A stretch of 64,000 nucleotides of DNA from Sorex araneus (taxonomy: Eukaryota; Chordata; Mammalia; Eulipotyphla; Soricidae): positions 80,576,599-80,640,598 of the forward strand of contig NC_073306.1 of the NCBI RefSeq assembly GCF_027595985.1, given 5' to 3'. Positions 1 to 9,721 of the stretch are shown here, in pieces; position 1 is the first letter of the stretch; every line of letters starts with the position of its first letter. The notes under the pieces are model-generated. The model saw only the letters and a program-made list of their open reading frames with translations. It was not told the DNA's origin and did not search any database. Made by a program: the position numbers and the translations under genes.

Positions 1-147
1 GGCATTTGCCGCAAGTTGCACCAGCGGACCCAGGTTTGATTTTCAGCATCCCATATGGTCCCCTGAGCACCGCCAGAAGTAATTCCTGAGTACATGAGCC
101 AGGAGTAACCCCTGTGCATCGCCGGGCGTGACTCAAAAAGAAAACAA
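1..147 (+). mobile_element. SINE-A, cut by the window edge
   Basis: The copy begins within the head, continues through GGTTTGATTTTCAGCATCCC and the duplicated GCCAGGAGTAA motif, and ends with GTGACTCAAAAAG. Confidence 0.85.
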
Positions 148-238
148 ATTTTTAAAAATTTATTATAAATATTTTAAGTAAATATATTTAAATTTTTGTT
201 TTAAACATTTTATAATAAATTATATATATTTGTATTTA

Positions 239-487
239 TGGACTGGAGCAATAGCACAGCAGGTAGGGCATTTGCCTTGCATGTGGCCTATCCAGGTTCG
301 ATTCCTCCGTCCCTCTTGGAGAGCCTGGCAAACTACCGAGAGTATCCCGTCCCCATGGCAGAGTCTGGCAAGCTACCCGTGGCGTATTTGATATGCCAAA
401 CACAGTAACAACAAGTCTCAAGATGGAGATGTTACTGGTGCCTGTTGGAGCAAATCGATGAACAATGGGACGACGACAGTCATAGTC
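239..487 (+). mobile_element. SINE-B, full length
   Basis: Complete head with B box GGTTCGATTCC, SINE-B body, and tail TGTTGGAGCAAATCGATGAA followed by GGGACGACGACAGTCATAGTC. No clean duplication was seen. Confidence 0.85.
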
Positions 488-499
488 ATTTATATTTAT

Positions 500-625
500 A
501 AATAAATTCAGGAGCTACTCCTGGTTCTGTGCTCAGGTGTCACTTCTGGCAGTGCTCAGGGGACTTTGTGATGACAGGGATCAGACCTGGGTCTCTTAGG
601 TAGAAGGCATGCGCTCCAGCCTTCC
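500..625 (-). mobile_element. Old degenerate SINE
   Basis: Antisense match to the SINE body (GCTACTCCTGGTTCTGTGCTCAGG) and head remnant, strongly diverged. Confidence 0.6.
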
Positions 626-644
626 AGCCTCCTGTTATTTTTTT

Positions 645-823
645 GTTTGTTTGTTTGTTTTTGTTTTTGGGTCACACCCAGCGATGCACAGGGGTTACTT
701 CTGGCTCTTTACTCAGGAATTACCCCTGGCGGTGCTCAGGGGACCATATGGGATGCTGGGATTAGAACCCGGGTCGGCCGCGTGCAAAGCAAACGCCCTA
801 CCGGCTGTGCTATCGCTCCAGCC
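645..823 (-). mobile_element. SINE-A, young, 17-bp duplication
   Basis: Near-consensus antisense copy from TTTTTGGGTCACACCC to GCTATCGCTCCAGCC. The duplication cctcctgttattttttt lies at 628-644 and 824-840. Confidence 0.9.
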
Positions 824-939
824 CCTCCTGTTATTTTTTTTTAAACTTGGGGGAACATTTGGAGCTATCTCTCAAGATCTTTTTTTTTTTTTGCAGGAGG
901 GTGGGAGGAGGATTGTTTTTTTAATCAACACTTTGCTGG

Positions 940-1020
940 CTAGGGATGCAGCTTAAGTGATATAGCTCATGTCTCACGTGTATGAGGCCCTGAGTGTGAT
1001 CCCTGGCACCAAAAAATAAA
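940..1020 (+). mobile_element. Old SINE head fragment
   Basis: Diverged head and B-box region ending GATCCCTGGCACCAAAAAAT. Confidence 0.45.
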
Positions 1021-1529
1021 ATAAAAACTTTGCTTTGAAAGTGGTAAGATTTTCCACATTCCACTCTAGATATTTTTTTGTCTGACTATTTCTAAGATTT
1101 GGCAGCATGGGCAGAATAGCTGGACCTCGGTCCCCAACACACCTGCTGTAGTCCTTAGACGCAACATTCTGACAGCTAGAGTGTTTCTGTTCTTTAGAAT
1201 TCCACCTGATTTATAGCATGCACTCAGAGCATATAAATGACTCTACTGGACTCCGGGCAACTTGCAAGCTGCAGAGAACTTTTTGAAGAAAATGAAACTC
1301 AGTGGCTCATGTATATGGGCTGCAGGCTAGGCCAATCTTCTGGTGCTCAGATGTACGGGAGCAGAGTGAGTCCTGAGGGAAGGCTCAGTTTGGAACCCTT
1401 TCTGGACACTCCCTGCTCTGACAACTCTTCCCAAAGACAGCATGCAGCTCCACCCATGATTCAAGCTGGCTCCAGAAGATGACAATCACTGATCAAAGCA
1501 AACAAGCTAAAGAATGTCCAGTTGCCCAG

Positions 1530-1618
1530 GGGGCTGGCATAATAGCTCTGTGGTTATGCACATGGCTCACATGTATAATGCTATGGGTCCAATCCCCAAT
1601 ACTTCACAAATAAATACC
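1530..1618 (+). mobile_element. Old SINE head fragment
   Basis: GGGGGCTGGCATAATAGCTC and a B-box relic GGGTCCAATCCCC, then an A-rich end. Confidence 0.5.
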
Positions 1619-2139
1619 TAAATGCAAAAAGAGTCTACTTTCCTACACGCATGGCTGTCACTTGTGCAAAAGTATCATCTATGAACAATTAAATCTGTAA
1701 ATGGGTGAATACAGGTAGCTTTATCCTAATGGCAATGTTGACTGCGAGAACAGACCATCATCCTAGAATAACTCACAAGCATCAGGAACCTAGAAGGCAG
1801 AGTAGCAATTACACAACCGTGCAAAGGCAAAGCAAAAGAGCAAAACAAACCACTATATGTGGCCTCAAAACAAAAGCAAATATTATATCTCACTAGATAT
1901 TCCTTTTATCTCCCCAATTTTCCATTTCTTCATTTTTAAATAAGTATTGGAGCAAGAAAGGTAGCATGATTACAGAAAGAATATCAGGATGCGAGGGGGA
2001 TGTCTCAAAGGACTAAGAACAAGCTCTGCATGTCCGAGACCCAAATTCTAACCCTGCCACTGCATGGTACTCTGGGCACTGCCTGGTTTGGTTCCTCCCC
2101 ACCATAAAAAAGATTAGTAATGAGGTAATGAAAAATAGC

Positions 2140-2212
2140 CACCTCAGTTGGGTTTCTGAAAGGATTAAATGAACTGACAGGTGTCACAAGTTCAGAATAA
2201 TGCTAGGCTGAC
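2140..2212 (+). repeat. MIR fragment
   Basis: The segment around GGATTAAATGAACTGACA has the typical MIR core and 3' part (aggattaaatga followed by a cagaataatgctaggc-like end). Confidence 0.5.
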
Positions 2213-2799
2213 ACCGTTTTCAGTTTGCCTGCAGAAGCGTGCTAAATTCTGGTTCAACTGAGAGTTGAATTCTCTAAGCCCCACTAACCCTATACATACT
2301 AGAAACAAAGAAAACAATTCCTGCCTGCACCCCTAGCCTGCCCCAGGACTTTTAAGAGATCAAATTAAATAGATGGTATAAAAGTACTTTGAAAACTGTA
2401 AGCATGATATTATCATTAGTCTCCTGCCACCCCTTGCAGGAGTGGGTGCTTTACTATAATAAACCAAATATTAACTGATATCTCTGCTTGCTGCCCTTTG
2501 GACACAAAGCAAGTCAGAGTTATCTTGGCAGGAAAATAACTAAAAGCAGCTCTACATTTTTTCTAAGTTATACCCAGCAATTCTAGTTGGCGTGGCAGCT
2601 GGAGCACTTCTGCAGAGCTCATCACAGCAATGCCCCTTTGGCCTGGCATGAGGGTTCTGTGGCACCAGGCAAGCCCATTCCTTCCAACCACACTGATTCC
2701 CTGCATCAGCTGTGTGCCGCCTTCTTGTTATTCAGGCTCCTAGCTCTCCTGAACTCTGGTGAGCCTCAGAAGCAGCACTTGATATTTTTTAAAGATGTG

Positions 2800-3042
2800 T
2801 AGCACTGTAGCACTGTGCACTATCTTCCTGTTCTTCATCAGTTTGCTCAAGCAGACACCCCTAAGGTCTCCATTGTGAGACTTGTTACTGTTTTTGGCAT
2901 ATCAAATATACCATGGTTAGCTTGCCAGGCTCTGTCATGCAGGTGGGATACTCTCAGTAGCTTGCCGGGGCTCTCCGAGAAGGAGGGAGGAATCAAACTC
3001 GGGTTGGCCACATGCAAGGCAAACACCCTACCCGCTGTGTAG
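2800..3042 (-). mobile_element. SINE-B, full length, diverged
   Basis: Antisense RTE-like tail (GTAGCACTGTGCACTATC…), body CTTGCCGGGGCTCTCCGAGA, then B box and head to 3042. Confidence 0.85.
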
Positions 3043-3074
3043 CAGAAAAAATTTTCTATATTGAAAGCTTTTTA

Positions 3075-3150
3075 TTGGGGACTGGCCCAGCAGTAGCACT
3101 AACCCATGTATGGGTGAAGCCCTAGGTTTGAGCCCTGGCACCAAGAAAAA
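3075..3150 (+). mobile_element. Old SINE head fragment
   Basis: GGGGACTGGCCCAGCAGTAGC to CCCTGGCACCAAGAAAAAA. Confidence 0.45.
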
Positions 3151-3297
3151 ATACAACTTTCCAGTTTTCTCAGGCAGGTTACAGGAGCTAAGGTAAGTGC
3201 CAACATCTAGATCATTTCTGTACAGGAGGAAATACAGTCCTTCCACAACTCTTGTTCACCGAAAGCACAAACCCCTTTCTCTGCTGAGAGGTGCAAA

Positions 3298-3356
3298 TCA
3301 AGGAGGGAGGGAGGGAGGGAGGGAGTAAAAGAAGGAGGGATGGAAGAAGGAAGGTC
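3298..3356 (+). repeat. GGGA-rich simple repeat
   Basis: Five GGGA units, then irregular AAGG/GGAA purine sequence. Confidence 0.85.
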
Positions 3357-3814
3357 AAAGCAACACCAAGCTTAGGACACAGTTCCCCACTCTCTGCAAA
3401 TGCCCAGTCAAACCCAGGCTGCCAGAGCAAGCTGGCTCCTAGTACACTAACTCAGCTCTCTGCCTGTGCTCTAGCCCCCTCAGCTGCACGTCTAAAGGAG
3501 GTCTTTTGACAGCCTACCTTCCTGCTGCTGCCAAGAACCCTACAGCAGCACTTCACTACCAGGCCAGTGAAGTCGGAATGCCAGAAAGACAGTCCGCCCA
3601 TCCTTAGAGGTTCCTCCACTCTCGGCACTGACACGCATCTCTAAAGCCAAAGGGGTTTCATCTGGTTCCAGGGTGTCTCGCTAGTGGCTATTCCTCTGAT
3701 GTTTAATCAATCAAGCTAAGCAGTGAGAGCAGAAAGATCTGTTTCCAATCCACTGGCAAGATTATACATCTTGTCATCAAAACAGTACTGTTTTCCACCA
3801 AGCATTCCCTCCCG

Positions 3815-3945
3815 CTCTCCTTTCTCCCTTCCTCCCTCCCTTCCTTTTTTTCCTTCCTTCCTCCCTCGGTCTCTTCCTTCTTCCATTTCTTCCTTCTTCC
3901 CTTCCTCCCTTTCTTCTTTCTTTCTTCCCTTCCCTCTCTCTCATT
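3815..3945 (+). repeat. Pyrimidine-rich CCTT/CTTT tract
   Basis: About 130 bp almost entirely of C and T, with irregular CCTTCCTTCC and TTCTTTC units. Confidence 0.85.
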
Positions 3946-4339
3946 CCCTAATACTATACTATTACAACAACAACTACTACTACACTATTTCCATGACTCC
4001 TTCTCAATGCAATTCTAGTTAAGACCAATATTAATGCACAGTCTAAAAGGCAAATAACTTCAATAATGAGACTACATGAGACTGCTCAGAGAATGTGTCC
4101 TTCAAGTTTACACACTGGAATTCAAAAGAAAACAAAAGAAAGGAAATATAGCAACTCTCTTTCAAGACACAACTTAGGGGGATTTTCACCCTCCCAATCA
4201 TGAGATAGCTTTATTAAATCATTTATAAAAAGCAATTTCTGCAAACTTTTCACTCTGTGCCTACACAGAACTCCTGGTTGTTGTGTACTGAGTTTAATGT
4301 ACTAAGCCATAATGTTGGTCTGGCCTCTTCTTCAGTATA

Positions 4340-4445
4340 ACACAGAGGCTTAGAGCATGGGTATTAAGTCAGTCTTCTACTTACCAGAGACACAACACTG
4401 TGCAACAGACCTAACCTCTCCTCATTTTATTTCATGGTGAGTTAT
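4340..4445 (+). repeat. MIR fragment
   Basis: Resembles the MIR 5' half: a gaggcttagagc start, then a CTAACCTCTCCTCATTTTAT stretch like the MIR core. Confidence 0.4.
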
Positions 4446-4497
4446 CTTAATGGCAATATACAGTCAATTTTGGGTTGAATTCCTCAATCCATAAAAT

Positions 4498-4592
4498 CAC
4501 TGTATCACTGTCATCCTGTTGCTCATCGATTTGTTCAAGCGGGCACCAGTAACATCTCTCATTGAGAGACTTATTGTTACTGTTTCTGGCAT
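4498..4592 (-). mobile_element. Severely 5'-truncated SINE-B (RTE tail only), 11-bp duplication
   Basis: Only the last 95 bp of SINE-B are present (CACTGTCATCCTGTTGCTCA to GTTTCTGGCAT, antisense). The copy lies between atccataaaat at 4487-4497 and 4593-4603, so it is a genuine insertion and not a later deletion. This means reverse transcription began in the RTE-like tail and stopped early. Confidence 0.85.
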
Positions 4593-5424
4593 ATCCATAA
4601 AATAGGAAAAATAATCATTATCTCCTCAGAATTGCTTGTTAAATAAAATTCAATAATTATTTAGCCCCGTGACTGGCGATCGTGTTCACCCAACAAATAG
4701 CAATTATAGTTACTATCATCTCATCTGTACATACCATTCTATCGTCAAAAGCAAAAAGCTAGTAATTTTTCAAGTCAATCTGTTTCTTGTTTTGTTTTTT
4801 AAGAAAGACAGAAAAGTTTATTTACTAAAATGTAGAAAGAAACTCCCTGCCAGAGAGCAACTTAGCATAGAACTAAGTTTGTGTTAAGATCAGCCCGTTT
4901 TCGGAGCTGGCCCAAGAAATCAGTTTTACATAACTCATTAGAGAATAGACACAAAAGAAAATTGTAACAAAGTAGGGCAAATTAATCTTCCAAATTTGTT
5001 AAGAAACTCTGGTTGTGAACGTTCAGATGTTGATGTCAAGGATCAGATACTTTCACTTAAGTAACAATTTTCCAACCAAATTATCTACTTCCTCTCATCT
5101 CCAACCTTGAATTGATAGCTCCAGGAAGTGAGGCATATTTCTGTACTTTTTTATGTTATCTATTTACAACTGAAGTAGGCAAACTTCAAAAATTGCATCT
5201 AGACATGCTCTCTCTATAAAACTGTTTATTTTATACTAAAGATCAACAGATTTCTTGAAAACCTTATTTTTAAACAAGTAATCAAATGCCTGCAACAAAA
5301 TTAAGTGAACTTAAACATTAGCACATTTGTTCTCTACAAATTAGCTAGGAATCTGCTTCATCAAAATCAGAACATCTACACTAGTCTACTAAAACACAAC
5401 ACAGATTGGGACCAAGAGTTAATA

Positions 5425-5532
5425 TGGACTGATCCTGGTTCCACTCATTATGATTCCCAGAACACTATCAGGAGTGATCGCTGAGCACAGAACCACGAGT
5501 AAGCTCTGAGCACAGCTGGGTATTGTCCCAAA
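5425..5532 (+). mobile_element. Old SINE body fragment
   Basis: Diverged body with ATCAGGAGTGATCGCTGAGC and a GGGTATTGTCCCAAACCCC end. Confidence 0.5.
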
Positions 5533-5732
5533 CCCCAGCCCCCAAAAAATACAACAGGAAAACATACTACATATCTGTAGAGCAAGCAAATGTTCTGTTT
5601 TCCTGAAGAAGATAAAGATTCTAATTTTGCATAAATAGCTCATATCCTAATTTTTTTGTAACAGAAGAGAGTGAGGCAAAAAAATATTCAAAAGAAAGCA
5701 AAAAAGACTACAACTTGTATCATGCAACTCAC

Positions 5733-5793
5733 CTGCAGTGGCTAGACAGGAGCTCACCAAGGCAAACACAGCAAGCACATAATGAGAAGTCAT
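5733..5793 (-). CDS. TGFBR3: TGFBR3 (betaglycan) first coding exon, signal peptide
   Basis: The reading frame from the ATG at 5793 gives MTSHYVLAVFALVSSCLA followed by Thr-Ala and the first base of a glycine codon. From memory this matches the start of human betaglycan at nearly every residue, with conservative changes such as Ile to Leu or Val. Betaglycan is a single-pass membrane proteoglycan that presents TGF-beta ligands, especially TGF-beta2, to the type II receptor and also binds inhibin. This exon encodes a short n-region, a hydrophobic core (Val6-Ala18) and a cleavage site near residue 20, so it covers almost exactly the signal peptide. The start has A at -3, and an in-frame TGA lies upstream at 5826-5824. 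The exon ends in phase 1 at CAG|GTGAGT. The remaining exons lie beyond base 1 of the window. Confidence 0.93.
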
Positions 5794-5813
5794 TTTCTTT
5801 TCTGACAAATGTG

Positions 5814-5837
5814 TCACGTCCAGTCACTCTGGATCAT
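5814..5837 (-). promoter_or_regulatory. Seven-codon upstream ORF in the TGFBR3 5' UTR
   Basis: An ATG at 5837-5835 opens a seven-codon frame, MIQSDWT, closed by TGA at 5816-5814. It ends 20 nt before the main start and lies in a different frame. Its initiation context is weak (T at -3), so ribosomes probably mostly scan past it. Such uORFs can lower translation of the main frame. Whether this one does is inference. Confidence 0.55.
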
Positions 5838-6104
5838 AGACAGTCTTCGCAAATCTGAAGTGACTTTAAACTCCCTCTTTCCAATTGTCAAATTACCTGT
5901 GAAAACACATTTCACAAAGAAAAGTTAATGTCGGAACTTCTTTTCATAAACCAACACACATTAAAGTGAAATGAAGAATTTCTGAAAGGTGTAAGATAAA
6001 CACAACTTCCAAGATGCCAAGACAGCACTCAAGCAAGCCAAGGTGGGGCTCGTAATTAACTAATAAATATTTTTATAGCTAATGCTCTTAAAAATAGTCT
6101 TGTT

Positions 6105-6282
6105 GGGGCTGGAGCAATAGCACAGCGGGTAGGGCGTTTGCCTTGCATGCGGCCGACCCGGGTTCGATTCCCAGCATCCCATATGGTCCCCTGAGCACTG
6201 CCTGGTGTAGTTCCTGAGTGCAGAGCCAGGAGTAGCCCCTGTGCATCGCCAGGTGTGACCCAAAAAGCAAAAACAAACAAAC
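6105..6282 (+). mobile_element. SINE-A, young, 15-bp duplication
   Basis: Near-consensus copy with A box TAGCACAGCGGG and B box GGTTCGATTCC. The duplication aaaaatagtcttgtt lies at 6090-6104 and 6283-6297. It is the closest insertion to TGFBR3 exon 2. Confidence 0.93.
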
Positions 6283-6324
6283 AAAAATAGTCTTGTTTCT
6301 GACATTTAAAAATGGTTGGTGTTA

Positions 6325-6506
6325 GGGGCTGAAGCGATAGCACAGCGGGTAGGGCATTTGCCTTGCTTTCGGCCAACCCAGGTTCAATCCCGGCATCCCA
6401 TATGGTGCTCCGAGCACTGCCAGGAGTAATTCCTCAGAGCAGAGCCACAAGTAATCCCTGAGCATCGCTGGGTGTGACCCAAAAAGCAATAAATAAATAA
6501 ATAAAT
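6325..6506 (+). mobile_element. SINE-A, older, with AATA tail
   Basis: Head GGGGCTGAAGCGATAGCACA, body with ATCGCTGGGTGTGACCC, and an (AAAT)n tail. The flanking atggttggt(g/a)tta at 6312-6324 and 6507-6519 is an imperfect duplication. Confidence 0.88.
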
Positions 6507-6974
6507 ATGGTTGGTATTAAATAAAAATTTCAGAAATATAGCAGAAAATAATATAACATCACCAATTATGGGGTGGCACTAAAGTCATCAATGATATTTG
6601 AGACATGAATTCCCTAATGTCAGTAAAGAAATACCAATAGAAACTCAATCTAATGTTACAACCGATCTATTACAAGTAATCCTAACTGAATTAAATACAG
6701 TTAGGGACCATGAAAAAATGAAATGGTATTATTTCCATGGCTGGCCAACATTTTAAACAGAAAAGTCTTCCCTATCTCTCACTCTGAGACTATCTTGTTG
6801 CTAAACTAGATCCTTTAACCTTTTCCTATCCATAGCCTTGACTGATAAGTTTTGTGATGGTTAGCTTAACCTTAGTGTCCCTCCTATAACTTATAACTCT
6901 ACTCATTTAGCCATTCCAAAATCTATTCTCAATCCTAGACAACACACACCCTGCCAATTCTGGCACAATCCACA

Positions 6975-7062
6975 GCAGTTGTTCAATTCAGCAAATATTT
7001 ATTGGGCACTGACTATGCTCCAGGCATTAGGTAATGGCATGATTCCTTCTCATCAGGAATAA
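6975..7062 (-). repeat. L2 3' fragment
   Basis: CAGCAAATATTTATTGGGCA followed by CTGACTATGCTCCAGGCATT is the widespread antisense L2 signature. Confidence 0.65.
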
Positions 7063-7064
7063 AA

Positions 7065-7590
7065 AGTGATCCAAAAACTGGATAAATGAACAAAGGCCTT
7101 GCCTAGTCTAAGCCTACCTACACAAGGGAGGATCATGGAGTTTCCAGGAATCATCCAAACAAGTTGAAGATTATAGAGCCTTTTAGCCTTTGCTCAAAAG
7201 CTTCAGTGACAGACAGTCAGTGAGGGTACTTCTACACACAGTACAAAAACATAAAAACAACGGCAAAATGAATTGCTCTTGACATTGTCTTGGCTCACTG
7301 TAACATTATAAAGAGAAAAATGATATTAATGGCTCTTTCGGATAGTAACTCCAATTGCCTATGAGGAGGAAAATGGGGTGATTGGGGAACAGTGATGGCA
7401 GAGACTGTGAGCCTTCTCACTGAATTCCCATTTCAGTATGTGTCATGCACAAATATTACCTACCAGGAAATAATACAGCATAATTTCTAAAAAATTGTTT
7501 AGACATGTTTCAAAACTAAATTACGTATGCAGGAAGTACTGTGGTTCAATCCTGGTATATAATAGTGATTAGAATTAATAGATTATGCGT
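7065..7590. other. Intronic stretch without recognisable feature
   Basis: A+T-rich, single-copy-looking DNA between the L2 and MIR fragments. No exon or repeat is recognised. The same holds for about 6520-6970 and 8175-8555. Confidence 0.5.
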
Positions 7591-7718
7591 AATGATCAGA
7601 GTTGAAAGTCTGCCTGGATATGAATCCACTCTGCCACCTGTCAAACCCATGATGTTGAGCATGCATGAGTCTACCACATGGGCTGCTGTGAGAACTGAAT
7701 AGACATAAAATGTAATGG
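7590..7718 (+). repeat. MIR
   Basis: Collinear with the MIR consensus: GTCTGCCTGGATATGAATCC, then CTCTGCCACCTG, then CTGCTGTGAGAACTGAATAG. Confidence 0.7.
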
Positions 7719-7739
7719 CTCATTAACACACAGTGCTAC

Positions 7740-7961
7740 AATGGGGTCCATAGACATAGTACAGGGGTTAAGGTGCTTGTCTTATCTGTGGCTGACCCTG
7801 ATTCAATCCCCAACACCACATATGGCCTCCTAGCACCATGAGTGACCCCTGAACACAGAGCCAAGAGTAGTGTAATTCCTGAGCACAGAATCAGGAGTAA
7901 ACCCTGCACACAGAGCCAGGAGTAATCCATGAGCAACACTGGGTGATCCAATGCTCCCCGC
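7740..7961 (+). mobile_element. Old SINE with internally repeated body
   Basis: After a degenerate head, the GAGCACAGA-GCCA-GAGTA motif appears three times, one more than in SINE-A. This suggests expansion of the internal duplication. Confidence 0.65.
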
Positions 7962-7977
7962 AAAACTTCACAGTGCT

Positions 7978-8156
7978 GGGCTGGAGAGATAGCACAGCGG
8001 GTAGGGCGTTTGCCTTGCACGCGGCCGACCCGGGTTCAAATCCCAGCATCCCATATGGTCCCCTGAGCACGGCCAGGGGTAATTCCTGAGTGCAGAGCCA
8101 GGAGTAACCCCTGTGCATCGCCAGGTGTGACCCAAAAAAAAGAAAAGAAAAAAAAA
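7978..8156 (+). mobile_element. SINE-A, young, 16-bp duplication
   Basis: Near-consensus copy inserted next to the older copy at 7740-7961. The duplication aaaacttcacagtgct lies at 7962-7977 and 8157-8172. Confidence 0.93.
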
Positions 8157-8555
8157 AAAACTTCACAGTGCTTCAACAGTACCTTATATAACATACAAGC
8201 TATAAGTTTATTATAATAAACATTAGTCCATCCCTCAAAGGTATAAACTAATAAGAGAGACTGGAGTACAATTATTTATGGAATTCTATTCTACTGTAAA
8301 GCCAGTTAAATCTTGTTCACTGCAAAATAAATATTATACCAGGCCCAAAAAATAAGATAAGGTAAGGAATAGAATCACTTAAAGTACATTCCATTGAAGT
8401 GGAGATACAAGCAGGATGGTCGTGTCAAAGGATTCAATCACGAAGATAATTTTGTAAGCTATGAACTAACTACAATCACCTTGAATCCTACATTTACCAC
8501 GATTCCATATTACCTCAGATATTGCCTTCTCTGTTCACTTAAAAAGTTAACTATG

Positions 8556-8738
8556 GAGAGGGTTGGTGAGATAGTCCAGCTGGTAAGGCACTTGCCTTGC
8601 ATGTGGCAAACCCAGATTCAATCCTCAGTACCCATATGGTGGTTCCCTGAACCCTGCCAGGATTGCCACTGATTGAGTGCAGAGCCAGGAGTGAGCCCAG
8701 AGCAATGCTAAGTGTGACCTCAAAACAACAACAAAAAT
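8556..8738 (+). mobile_element. Old SINE
   Basis: Head GGTGAGATAGTCCAGCTGGT, body with GCAGAGCCAGGAGTGAGCCC, and a CAACAACAAAAA tail. Confidence 0.8.
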
Positions 8739-8744
8739 CAACTA

Positions 8745-8806
8745 CGGTAGCTCAACAATAAAGCATACACTTCACATATGGAAGACCTGGGTTGAGTTCC
8801 TGACAC

Positions 8807-8866
<60 letters not shown>
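8745..8866 (+). repeat. SINE relic ending in a long (CA)n microsatellite
   Basis: A SINE head relic (GAAGACCTGGGTTGAGTTCC) runs directly into about 27 CA units at 8810-8865. This is a common origin for microsatellites at SINE tails. Confidence 0.8.
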
Positions 8867-8989
8867 AAATAAATCACCTACAGACAAGAAAAAATTTTCC
8901 CATTATTTTTTTCAAAATATAAAAAAATAGCCATCTCCCAAGATGGCTAATCTGGGAATCAGAACTTATTACTAAAAGAATGGACAAAT

Positions 8990-9720
8990 ATCACCAAACA
9001 CAGGGGCAATTTTTATGAAGCAACGTGCTGTAAGGAGATCTCAGGAGAAGATGGCTTCCCAGAGGAATTTTATGGAACACATAAAGCACAGCCAGCAGGA
9101 GGCTGTGGGAATATTTAATGAGCTCGTGTCACCCTCTGCCCAGCTGCTCAGAGTCTGTGGGACTGTGTGTGTTAATCCAGGGGTTTAAATCAGGTCTGAA
9201 TGAACCTGTGGAAAAGAGGGGCAAATGGTTCTATTAAAAATATAGCCTGCAAATTGCTGACAAGAATATTGGGCAATTATTAAAATGCAGCAATTACAGA
9301 TAGAACAGAGCCAAGCTAAACAGTTCGATGCCCAAAGGCAAACCACAGCAAGTTTACACCGGATCTTAAAACATCTCCGAGGAAGTCCAAGACAAGTTGA
9401 AATGACAACACTGCAGCCTCCACAAAGAGGCAGCTTTTCTTCTTTTAGCTTAAAAGTCCCTCCATAATGTAACTTGTTCAAAAAGAAAATAAACGGCAGA
9501 GAGCTTTTGTCTAATCTTGCAAATGTGGTGACAGGATCCTAAGGCCGAGGAGAATGGAGAGGGAAGCATGCCCTGCGCGGCGCTGGAACTGCGGCATGCG
9601 CCAAGATTCGCACACAACAGCGCCCAGGCACACGACCGAGAGATCAGTTTCCTAATTAAAAGAGTGCTGGGCGAACGGAGCTTCCCAAGTTGTAATTTAA
9701 AATAAAACTAGGGAAATACA
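8990..9720. promoter_or_regulatory. Candidate conserved non-coding element in intron 1
   Basis: About 730 bp without any SINE, L1, MIR or simple repeat, in a neighbourhood full of them. It contains homeodomain-like AATTA/TAATT cores (about 9266-9300, 9650-9660), an AATATT-rich segment, and a short CpG-rich patch at about 9540-9640 including GCGGCATGCGCC, similar to an NRF1 site. Short open frames on both strands (9185-9481, 9285-9467) show no family resemblance. The overall texture resembles a vertebrate intronic enhancer, but conservation cannot be tested here. Confidence 0.4.
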
Positions 9721-9721
9721 A

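Larger units (their letters stand above)
1..5732 (-). other. TGFBR3: Start of TGFBR3 intron 2 (partial)
   Basis: This is sequence downstream of the exon 2 donor in transcription direction, and the intron leaves the window at base 1. It holds SINE-A and SINE-B copies, a MIR, purine- and pyrimidine-rich tracts and unremarkable A+T-rich DNA. Larger stretches where I see nothing beyond non-coding sequence are about 1030-1530, 1630-2135, 2215-2800 and 4605-5420. No further exon with convincing splice sites was found, which fits a long intron 2. Confidence 0.8.
5733..5896 (-). other. TGFBR3: TGFBR3 exon 2 (5' UTR plus signal peptide) with splice sites
   Basis: On the minus strand a pyrimidine-rich stretch ending TGTTTTCACAG marks the acceptor (AG at 5898-5897). 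The donor is a full consensus CAG|GTGAGT (GT at 5732-5731). The 164-nt exon has 103 nt of 5' UTR and 61 nt of coding sequence. The exact 5' edge is inferred from the acceptor, since no other AG near the UTR has as good a pyrimidine tract. No SINE lies inside the exon. The nearest copy is at 6105-6282, upstream in intron 1. Confidence 0.85.

Noticed and set aside
609..956. Recurrent open frames with phrases like MHRGYSWLCTQE and ACKANALPAVLSLQP at many sites (for example 609-956, 8166-7891, 20760-20539, 26026-26226, 32814-33014, 45437-45619)
   Set aside because: All are antisense translations of SINE-A copies; the shared sequence comes from the repeat, not from a protein family.
6105..6180. 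tRNA gene call on SINE heads with good A and B boxes
   Set aside because: The heads lack a complete cloverleaf and continue into SINE body with target-site duplications, so they are retroposons, not tRNA genes.
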